This document shows positions 1 to 5,569 of a stretch of DNA of 9,040 nucleotides, one piece after another (the stretch's first letter is position 1; every line of letters starts with the position of its first letter). Location of the stretch: NCBI GenBank assembly GCA_002411345.1, contig DHSL01000003.1:1-9040 (forward strand). Reading direction: 5' to 3'. Under the pieces are notes generated by a model that saw only the letters and a list, made by a program, of their open reading frames with translations, had not been told where the DNA came from and did not search any database. Position numbers and translations under genes: made by a program. The stretch comes from Bacteroidales bacterium UBA5287. GTDB lineage: Bacteria; Bacteroidota; Bacteroidia; Bacteroidales; Dysgonomonadaceae.

Positions 1-184
1 CAACGAAGCAAATAGCAAGCTGTGTTTTTTGCTGCACGGAAACCGTTTTGCTGCAAAAAATGCTTGCCCCACAAGGGGGGGGCGCACCCTCCGAAGTCGG
101 TTGCTTTTGGCAATTATTTGAGTGATGATTGAATGGGCGGCAGGATACCGCAACGACGGATTGTACCACTAAAAAATCCGACGT
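1..184 (+). promoter_or_regulatory. Leader upstream of mobA, candidate oriT and mob operon control region
   Basis: No gene is seen here. The stretch directly precedes the relaxase operon, where origins of transfer commonly lie in Bacteroidota mobilizable elements. It is rich in local symmetry: an imperfect hairpin at 25-60, a CCCC-ACAA-GGGG hairpin at 67-78 (alternatively CTTG/CAAG, 63-66 with 72-75), and a run of eight G at 75-82 followed by a C-rich stretch at 87-92. Such structure is expected of an oriT or a leader-RNA control element. I could not place a nick site, and no clear TAnnTTTG promoter match stands out. The oriT assignment is an inference from position and structure. Confidence 0.45.
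25..60. repeat. Imperfect hairpin containing a 10-nt direct repeat
   Basis: TTTTGCTGCA occurs at 27-36 and again at 46-55, separated by the small inverted repeat CGG-AAA-CCG (37-45). The whole block can fold: TTTTTTGC (25-32) pairs with GCAAAAAA (53-60), then one T/T mismatch, a GCA/TGC step, a 3-nt bulge, and the CGG/CCG stem with an AAA loop. Relaxase or accessory-protein binding sites near oriT often look like this, but no function is demonstrated. Confidence 0.5.
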
Positions 185-622
185 ATGAATGAAAATGCAA
201 GTAACACCCCGAAACGGGGTAAAGGGGGGCGAGCCCCGAAGAATGATCCGGCTAATTACCGATACTCGGTAAATTTTACAGCCGTAGAACACGCCCGATT
301 TCTCACGATGTTTGAGCAATCAGGATTGCAATCGAAAGCTCGTTTTATCGCTGCCCGTGTCTTTGGCGATGAGTTCCGAGTGGTCAAAATCGACCGTTCC
401 GCTATGGAATATATTACCAAACTCACTTCCTTTTACGCACAATTCCGCTCCGTTGGAGTGAATTACAATCAGGTCGTAAAGGAATTACACAGCAATTTTT
501 CAGAGAAAAAAGCGCTCGCCTTACTCTATAAATTAGAAAAAGCAACCATTGATTTAGTCAATATTGGAAATAAAATTCAGGAATTATCAGAAGAATTTAA
601 GGCTAATAATTTAGGAAAATAA
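185..622 (+). CDS. mobA: Mobilization accessory protein MobA (relaxosome, MobC/PF05713-like)
   Basis: This 145-residue basic protein is probably the DNA-binding relaxosome subunit that helps the relaxase recognise oriT. The N-terminus (residues 9-22) is a Lys/Arg/Gly/Pro-rich arm. A short strand-helix-helix region follows (about 25-65) of the kind seen in ribbon-helix-helix mobilization proteins. Residues 87-100, with the FRSVGVNYNQVVKEL pattern, match the signature of the MobC relaxosome family, where a G-x-N-x-N-Q core is usual. The C-terminus is a predicted coiled helix. The gene lies 7 nt upstream of mobB, so the two are almost certainly cotranscribed. The name follows Bacteroides usage (mobA-mobB-mobC); the Pfam family is confusingly called MobC. 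The ATG at 185 is preceded by an A-rich stretch and no strong Shine-Dalgarno site, as is common in this phylum. Confidence 0.85.
   Translation: MNENASNTPKRGKGGRAPKNDPANYRYSVNFTAVEHARFLTMFEQSGLQSKARFIAARVFGDEFRVVKIDRSAMEYITKLTSFYAQFRSVGVNYNQVVKELHSNFSEKKALALLYKLEKATIDLVNIGNKIQELSEEFKANNLGK
206..237 (+). repeat. Tandem GC hairpins at the 5' end of mobA
   Basis: Two perfect hairpins lie back to back within codons 8-18 of mobA. ACCCCG (206-211) pairs with CGGGGT (215-220) around an AAA loop. GGGG (226-229) pairs with CCCC (234-237) around CGAG. With the hairpin at 67-78 they make three short G4/C4 stems in about 170 nt. They encode the basic arm of MobA, so codon content alone could explain part of the pattern. 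They could also damp translation or belong to an extended oriT. Confidence 0.4.
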
Positions 623-629
623 CAACGGG

Positions 630-1883
630 ATGGTTGCGAAAATAAACATAGGAAGCAACCTTTATGGTGCATTGGCATACAATCAGGAGAAGGTTGATGA
701 AGGTCTGGGAAAGATTCTCGGAAGTAATCTTGTCTTTGAACCGACCGACGGACAGTTCAATGTTTCGGAATGTATGAATGATTTTATGCAGTTTGTTCCG
801 GCTCACTTCCGTACTGAAAAACCAGTCTTTCACGTATCGCTCAATCCGCATCCGGACGACCGATTGACGGACGACCAACTAACAGATATAGGGCGTGAAT
901 ATATGGAGCGGTTAGGTTACGGTAACCAACCTTACCTTATTTTCAAGCATGAAGATATTGGGCGTGAACACCTACATATCGTTTCGTTACGGGTGGACAG
1001 TAACGGAAGAAAGATTGACGATTACAAAGAGCATGAACGAAGCAAGGAGATAACCGAGCATTTGGAACGCAAATATAACCTCAATCCTGCGGAGGGACAA
1101 AAACGCTCCGAACAATGGGAACTGACACCTGTCGATGCTTCTAAAGGTGATTTGAAAAAACAAATAACTGCGGTTATCAAACCCTTAGCTTCCATGTATC
1201 ACTTTCAGTCAATGGGCGAATACAAAGCCGTCCTTTCTTTATATAATATTAATGTAGAGGAACTCAAAGGCGAAGCGAAAGGAAAACCGTATCGGGGATT
1301 ACTGTATTCGGCTATGGACAACGAGGGCAACAAAGTCGGCAATCCGCTAAAGTCGTCCATATTCGGAAAATCGGTCGGTTATGACGGACTTGAAAAACGC
1401 ATGGAGAAATCCGCCGAACGCATCAAGTCCAAAAACCTGGAAGCTCATACGCTGAAAGCTGTTTCCGAAGCCAAGCAGGGCAGCCAAAGTGAGAGCGAGT
1501 TCCGAGCGAAGTTAAGGCAGCAGGGTATTGATGTTCTATTCAGGCGTAACGACGAAGGACGAATTTACGGAGCAACCTTTATCGGCCATACCACCCGTAC
1601 CGTTTTGAACGGCTCTCGTTTGGGCAAAGACTATTCCGCAAATGTATTTAACAATTTGTACGGTGGAAATCAGCAGCAAGTACAAGAGCCAATTCAAGAT
1701 ACCCGCCTTTCCGATGTTTACAAAAACACCGAGAAACCAACTACACAGTATGATACTTCGGACAGTGTTACGGGCGGGCTTTTCTCTATTCTTGCACCCG
1801 AACCTGAAAACCACCCGAATGAGGAAATGCCATTGCCACGCCGAAAGAAAAAGAAGAAACGGAGATATGGCAGGCAGATGTAA
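630..1883 (+). CDS. mobB: Relaxase/mobilization nuclease MobB
   Basis: This 417-residue relaxase would nick one strand at oriT, stay bound to the 5' end through a tyrosine and lead the strand to the coupling protein. The N-terminal third matches the Relaxase domain (PF03432). The start contains GSNLYGALAYNQ, giving Tyr12 and Tyr17 as candidate nucleophiles. The metal-binding motif HEDIGREHLHIV supplies His107, His114 and His116. The middle and C-terminal parts are charged and helical. The tail (residues 358-417) has a variable linker, a conserved SDSVTGGLFSILAPEP block and a strongly basic PRRKKKKKRRYGRQM end. That tail is duplicated at 5388-5566. The gene is full-length despite cargo beginning 5 nt beyond its stop, and it converges on the peptidase-like gene. 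The MOBP-like class assignment is from recall of Bacteroides relaxases. Confidence 0.92.
   Translation: MVAKINIGSNLYGALAYNQEKVDEGLGKILGSNLVFEPTDGQFNVSECMNDFMQFVPAHFRTEKPVFHVSLNPHPDDRLTDDQLTDIGREYMERLGYGNQPYLIFKHEDIGREHLHIVSLRVDSNGRKIDDYKEHERSKEITEHLERKYNLNPAEGQKRSEQWELTPVDASKGDLKKQITAVIKPLASMYHFQSMGEYKAVLSLYNINVEELKGEAKGKPYRGLLYSAMDNEGNKVGNPLKSSIFGKSVGYDGLEKRMEKSAERIKSKNLEAHTLKAVSEAKQGSQSESEFRAKLRQQGIDVLFRRNDEGRIYGATFIGHTTRTVLNGSRLGKDYSANVFNNLYGGNQQQVQEPIQDTRLSDVYKNTEKPTTQYDTSDSVTGGLFSILAPEPENHPNEEMPLPRRKKKKKRRYGRQM
1699..1883 (+). repeat. mobB 3'-end repeat, intact copy (pairs with 5388-5566)
   Basis: This copy is the functional end of mobB. The match to 5388-5566 begins with a block of 26 identities in 27 nt (ATACCCG to TACAAAA). 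It then crosses a divergent linker that is two codons longer here, and resumes at the Ser-Asp-Ser-Val codons until the stop. A perfect 20-nt match (GAAATGCCATTGCCACGCCG) lies near the end. Outside the linker, 46 of 49 residues agree. Confidence 0.9.
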
Positions 1884-1888
1884 GAGAG

Positions 1889-2287
1889 TTATAATTCGCC
1901 TAAACCAGATAGCTTAGCGAGTAAGCGTGCTTTTTTTGAAACACTCCTCAATCCTGTTCCTTTGGATAATTCATAAGGAATTGTAATTCCACGTTTTGTG
2001 TATTGATCAGATGTAATATCTAAAATCTCCTTATTGCTTTTTCTCTCTAAAAAATAGTGCGTTCCACCGTTCCATAGATTGTCTATATTGCTCAATCTTT
2101 TAACAGTCCATGTATTAGAGCCACCACTAAGTCTATATATGACTTCAGATGCAGCAAAGCAAAAACCAGTAGAATTTATCCCTGTTTCTTTATTTATTGC
2201 CAACCAGTTAGAATCAACAACTTCCTCTTTTATGTTCTCAATATCAAATGCTTTTTGTAATTGCGCTATAATGTACTCAAGTTCCAT
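1889..2287 (-). CDS. Small papain-like/YunG-like protein, third gene of the TIR-GHKL operon
   Basis: This 132-residue protein has no confident named family. Its pattern resembles YunG-like hypothetical proteins with a papain/transglutaminase-type fold: a Gly-x-Cys-x-Ala helix start (GFCFAASEVI, Cys43), a Gly-Gly-Thr-His strand (GGTHYFL, His77) and an aspartate followed by the conserved DQY step (LDITSDQY, Asp90). Cys43, His77 and Asp90 could form a hydrolase triad; this is inferred from spacing, not shown. There is no signal peptide or membrane segment, so it is probably cytosolic. The ATG lies 17 nt after the TIR gene stop, which implies cotranscription and probably a shared function as protease effector, regulator or immunity partner. 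The stop codon lies 5 nt from that of mobB, convergently. The basic C-terminus (KKARLLAKL) is intact, so the gene is not truncated by the junction. Confidence 0.6.
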   Translation of the reverse strand: MELEYIIAQLQKAFDIENIKEEVVDSNWLAINKETGINSTGFCFAASEVIYRLSGGSNTWTVKRLSNIDNLWNGGTHYFLERKSNKEILDITSDQYTKRGITIPYELSKGTGLRSVSKKARLLAKLSGLGEL

Positions 2288-2304
2288 ATTATCGGCTTTA
2301 CTTG

Positions 2305-3162
2305 TTATCTTCTATAACCAGAAAATCGCTCTTTTCTATCGTCCATTATATTTTGAGTGTAATCGCTAAAGTGTACCAAAACATCATTTCCATCGTCTTT
2401 TCCCATCAGAACTCCTCTAATTGTAACATAAAATATCTGTTCAGTAGAAATATCTTTAATGCCTATCCTATAAAAATAAGGTTGGTCATTTATAATCCTA
2501 ATGTTAAGAGCATTTAGTATGGGATGTTCATGGAGCGTCAAAAGAACCGTTTCTGGCATTAACCATTCTCTGCCAATTTTTACTTGCTCATTAAATCGTT
2601 CCGTAGCAACATCATTTCCTTTGACTTCAACTTGTAGTAGAAAAGTCCGTTCTGCCTTATCAAGAAAATTTATGAAGTCTAAGTATAGAACGAAGCTATC
2701 GTCTACTATCCCCCAGTTAAAAGCAAAATCAACGACTAATCCATTGTTATAAAAACGTCCCATATGGTCATTTGCAATCATAGAAAGCGACCTGAAAAGT
2801 TCTGTGAAGCCAGTATCAAAATCTCCTCTAAAATCGGCATATACCTTTTCTCGTAAAAACATTGGTAATGTGCAGTCTTCCAATAATATTGGTATAACAA
2901 CCACTTGTTTATTGTCTATTTCCTTTATTAATCCCGCATTTTGTTCTTTGCGACACCATTCACTCTCAACATAATTTTTAGAAAGCACAACTAATAAATG
3001 AGACGAATCTTCAATACCATTCTGTATTTTGTCAATCAGAGAATCTCCGGGTTTCATTTCCCATTTATCCAACCATACGCCGACACGATTCTCTACCAGT
3101 TTATTTGACAATTTTTCAACGAAAGATTTGTCCTTAGATGAGTAACTTATAAATACGCCCAT
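2305..3162 (-). CDS. TIR-domain protein with unassigned C-terminal domain
   Basis: This 285-residue protein begins with a canonical bacterial TIR domain (about residues 1-125). The first strand is FISYSSKDKSF, the VWLDKWEMKPGDSL segment follows, and then LLVVLSKNYVESEWCRKE. Glu73, in the W-x-x-x-E position, corresponds to the catalytic glutamate of NAD-consuming TIR enzymes, so an NADase or cyclic ADP-ribose-type signal producer is plausible. Residues 130-285 form a second region rich in alternating hydrophobic strands, with many aromatics and a VEVKGND segment. I do not recognise it; it could be a ligand sensor or a partner-binding domain. The gene starts 36 nt after the GHKL gene and ends 17 nt before the papain-like gene. 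In defence operons TIR proteins are usually the toxic effector or second-messenger synthase; here the ATPase partner would be the likely sensor. Role inferred. Confidence 0.88.
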   Translation of the reverse strand: MGVFISYSSKDKSFVEKLSNKLVENRVGVWLDKWEMKPGDSLIDKIQNGIEDSSHLLVVLSKNYVESEWCRKEQNAGLIKEIDNKQVVVIPILLEDCTLPMFLREKVYADFRGDFDTGFTELFRSLSMIANDHMGRFYNNGLVVDFAFNWGIVDDSFVLYLDFINFLDKAERTFLLQVEVKGNDVATERFNEQVKIGREWLMPETVLLTLHEHPILNALNIRIINDQPYFYRIGIKDISTEQIFYVTIRGVLMGKDDGNDVLVHFSDYTQNIMDDRKERFSGYRR

Positions 3163-3198
3163 AGTGATATATAATTTTTACTTTAGCACTAAATCATT

Positions 3199-5217
3199 TT
3201 AAATGGCTACTTTTTTAAGTGTAGATGAAGTCCTTCCGAAGTTAATTTCCTCAAAATCTTTACTTGCTTTCTCTTGTACATCAACATCTTTCACTTCTAA
3301 TATAGCAGACATGTATTTTAATTTTCGTTTTATGTTTTCTATAACATCTGACCATTTCATTACCCAGATCTCAATATTTTTGTTTTTACTTCTAAAATAT
3401 AAATAGGGATTATCTTCCTCTCCCTTTATCTCAAAAGAAGCATCATCATTAATTGTAGAACTCACAAGCAGAATTTTGAATCGAACATTAGAAGGTGTTA
3501 CTGAACTCTTTTCAATTTCTCTTGCATACTTCATTACCTGTTGTAACTCTTTTGGGCTGATTTTGACTTTGGGAGCTTTTAACTCTACAACAAGGACTTC
3601 TCTATGCTTCACATCCAATATTTTCTCACTATACATAAACAAATCGGTTATTGACTTGATCGGTTTCTCTATTTCAGCAATATTATCATCTTTTTTCGAA
3701 GCTTTATATTCCAGACAATCATCTCGGAGTTTTTTCAAGTTATTTTCCAAATTTTTATCAGAAAGTAATTTTGTGGAATCATTATATTCCTCTCCGAATA
3801 TCCAAAGCATTTTTTCAAGGAATTTATGTAACTCTTTTCGCTCTTTTACATTTTTAGAAATTTCAGAATAAACTATTTTCTCAATAAATTCTAATTCTTC
3901 CATTTTTCGAGAAACTTTATCTGAAAACTCAATAATATCATCTAATTCAGTCCTTTCTAATAGATTTGAAAATTGAGTAACCATTTTATTATTGAGTTTC
4001 AATATGCTCCGTAGAATCTGGTCAAATTCACCATTTGATATTGTTCTATCAATCAATGGATAAACAATTTCTCTAAGTTTATTTTTCTCATTCAGCAAAT
4101 TATATCTGTCTTCTACAAGGAATGCCAATTTGTCAAACACCATAACCTTTGACTTTGAACTGGAAGCCTCTTTATATGGATAATACTCATCCTTCTTTAG
4201 TTTATCAATGAAGTTGTCAAATTCTTTGTTTTTCTCTTTGAAAAAATCATTTAGTTGATTTTTAATAAATGATTTATAATGCTTGACCTCTTCATCCATT
4301 CCGTCCAAATCAACATTTCTATACATGTCAGACGGCAAAGAATCACATGATATATAGACGAACCATCCCCCAATTTTAGGACTTAACCATTCTGCATCAT
4401 ACTCAAATCCTGTTGCAATTGTCTGAATACCTGCATTTAGAGTTGTTAGAAAAACTTTCCTTTTATCAATATTTTTGATCTGCATAAAATTGAATCTAAT
4501 TTTATGCTCTTTCCCTTTTTTATCTTCATATGGCAGAATCTTCTTTGCTGGATTACCGATTACAAAATCAGAAGGAAGTATCTGTTTTTTGTTGATGTGT
4601 ATTTTTACTTCTTCATTAAATATCTTTAAAGGATAGCGTTCAAATATTGCATCTTCTATATTTCCTTGTAAGAATTTATCTATTATTTTTTTCTTAGGCT
4701 CATTTTCAGTGACATTACTATCATATAATTCTGAAATTATTACTTGATAGTAAGTATTCTGCTTCTTAGGCAAAATTTCTTCTTTAGTATCTACATCAAT
4801 ATCTTCAACGTTAATATTTCTCCCGAAGCTATCAAATTTTAAAGGAATATTTGCCTTTGAATATGTTTTGTCTTCGGTAGAATATCCAACTGTTTCAATT
4901 TCAATTTTTCTACCTATTTGAAACGCAGCAAAACGACCAATTCCTTTACCTCCATCTTTGTTTGCTGTGCCAATATCTAATATTTTACTATCAAGGTCAT
5001 TGATATGAACTCCAAAGCCATCATCTTTAATGGATATTTTCTTTATAACCAAAGGGTGTATTTCTGAAGGATCTGTATAGTCTATATTAATCCAAATGTT
5101 TTTCGCTTTGGCTTGGAGTGAGTTGTTTATTAACTCACAAAAAGCAGCAAACGTACTAATGTAGTTTGCAAAAAGTTCATTTACTAAGCGTGAATTAGTT
5201 GTGAGCTTCCTCTTCAT
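3199..5217 (-). CDS. GHKL (HSP90/MutL-like) ATPase with C-terminal PD-(D/E)XK-like nuclease motif
   Basis: This 672-residue protein is the first gene of the module A operon. The N-terminal GHKL ATP-binding fold is clear: the N-box ELINNS (Glu28, Asn32), the first glycine motif DDGFG (Asp65, Gly67, Gly69) and the lid motif GGKGIGRFA (residues 89-97). Dimerising, ATP-gated relatives include HSP90, MutL and MORC. The middle (about 310-500) is charged and probably coiled-coil, including an LWIFGEEY segment at 471-478. The C-terminal part (about 520-640) has Asp525, then VVELKAPK giving Glu545-x-Lys547, then Gln559/Gln560 and Tyr564. That order fits a PD-(D/E)XK nuclease core, and the end (IEIWVMKWSDVIENIKRKL) resembles other HSP90-like proteins of defence islands as I recall them. 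ATPase assignment is firm; nuclease activity is inferred. The ATG at 5217 is preceded by a candidate promoter and no strong Shine-Dalgarno site. Confidence 0.85.
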   Translation of the reverse strand: MKRKLTTNSRLVNELFANYISTFAAFCELINNSLQAKAKNIWINIDYTDPSEIHPLVIKKISIKDDGFGVHINDLDSKILDIGTANKDGGKGIGRFAAFQIGRKIEIETVGYSTEDKTYSKANIPLKFDSFGRNINVEDIDVDTKEEILPKKQNTYYQVIISELYDSNVTENEPKKKIIDKFLQGNIEDAIFERYPLKIFNEEVKIHINKKQILPSDFVIGNPAKKILPYEDKKGKEHKIRFNFMQIKNIDKRKVFLTTLNAGIQTIATGFEYDAEWLSPKIGGWFVYISCDSLPSDMYRNVDLDGMDEEVKHYKSFIKNQLNDFFKEKNKEFDNFIDKLKKDEYYPYKEASSSKSKVMVFDKLAFLVEDRYNLLNEKNKLREIVYPLIDRTISNGEFDQILRSILKLNNKMVTQFSNLLERTELDDIIEFSDKVSRKMEELEFIEKIVYSEISKNVKERKELHKFLEKMLWIFGEEYNDSTKLLSDKNLENNLKKLRDDCLEYKASKKDDNIAEIEKPIKSITDLFMYSEKILDVKHREVLVVELKAPKVKISPKELQQVMKYAREIEKSSVTPSNVRFKILLVSSTINDDASFEIKGEEDNPYLYFRSKNKNIEIWVMKWSDVIENIKRKLKYMSAILEVKDVDVQEKASKDFEEINFGRTSSTLKKVAI

Positions 5218-5276
5218 GTCTTATCATATTTAAAAGTCCAAAACCACTTCATGCTTTTTAGACACATGCAAAAATA

Positions 5277-5310
5277 CAAATATATTTTTAGCCAGAATGA
5301 CTATTGTCAA
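5277..5310 (-). promoter_or_regulatory. Candidate Bacteroidota promoter for the GHKL-TIR-peptidase operon
   Basis: Read on the minus strand, TATATTTG (5277-5284) matches the Bacteroidota -7 consensus TAnnTTTG. TTGAC (5306-5310) lies 21 nt upstream as a -33 element. An overlapping second -7 match, TATTTTTG, is at 5269-5276. Transcription would start near 5270, leaving a leader of about 50 nt before the GHKL ATG. The region is very A+T-rich, so chance matches are possible. Confidence 0.45.
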
Positions 5311-5387
5311 TTTTTTTTATAAAACTGATTTTCAGTATACATACAATCAATTGATTAACAAAAAGTGCTCCATATTTCAAATCAGAT

Positions 5388-5566
5388 ATACCCGACTTTC
5401 CGATGTTTACAAAAGCATACACCATGAGAACAGCCATATTTCTGACAGTGTAACAGGAGGACTTTTCTCAATACTTGCTCCGGAGCCGAAAAACCACCCG
5501 AAAGAAGAAATGCCATTGCCACGCCGCAAGAAAAAGAAAAAATGCAGGTATGGGAGGCAGATGTAG
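5388..5566 (+). pseudogene. Orphan mobB 3'-end remnant between the two cargo modules
   Basis: The fragment encodes only the last 58 residues of a MobB relaxase (TRLSDVYK at the start, RYGRQM at the end) and keeps the reading frame through its own TAG stop. The relaxase domain is absent, and upstream codons back to 5297 belong to the promoter region of the GHKL gene, so it is not an independent gene. Against the intact mobB tail it has a two-codon-shorter linker, about 16 silent codon changes and only three replacements in the last 41 codons (Glu/Lys, Asn/Lys, Arg/Cys). The fragment therefore evolved under selection as part of another functional mobB before being stranded. The hamB stop lies 3 nt beyond its stop, convergent, just as module A abuts the intact mobB. 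Confidence 0.9.
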
Positions 5567-5569
5567 TGT

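Noticed and set aside
112..122. Possible TAnnTTTG promoter for mobA at AATTATTTGAG
   Set aside because: The bases before TTTG do not give the TA at the required position, and no -33 partner was found.
1642..1917. Plus-strand frame overlapping the mobB end and reaching into the cargo
   Set aside because: It is an out-of-frame reading of mobB; mobB has clear relaxase and tail homology in its own frame.
2305..3162. Reading the TIR gene as ThsB of a Thoeris system
   Set aside because: Thoeris needs a ThsA partner with SIR2 or similar effector and a SLOG domain. The neighbours are a GHKL ATPase and a papain-like protein, so the TIR domain alone does not justify the name.
3476..3871. 131-codon plus-strand frame inside the GHKL gene
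   Set aside because: It is antisense to a gene with clear GHKL motifs and its composition (Ser/Phe/Leu-rich) is typical of an antisense shadow.
5297..5566. An 89-codon gene ending in the mobB-like tail
   Set aside because: Its first 30 codons lie in the promoter region of the GHKL gene and are unrelated to relaxases. Only the tail is meaningful, so it is annotated as a remnant.
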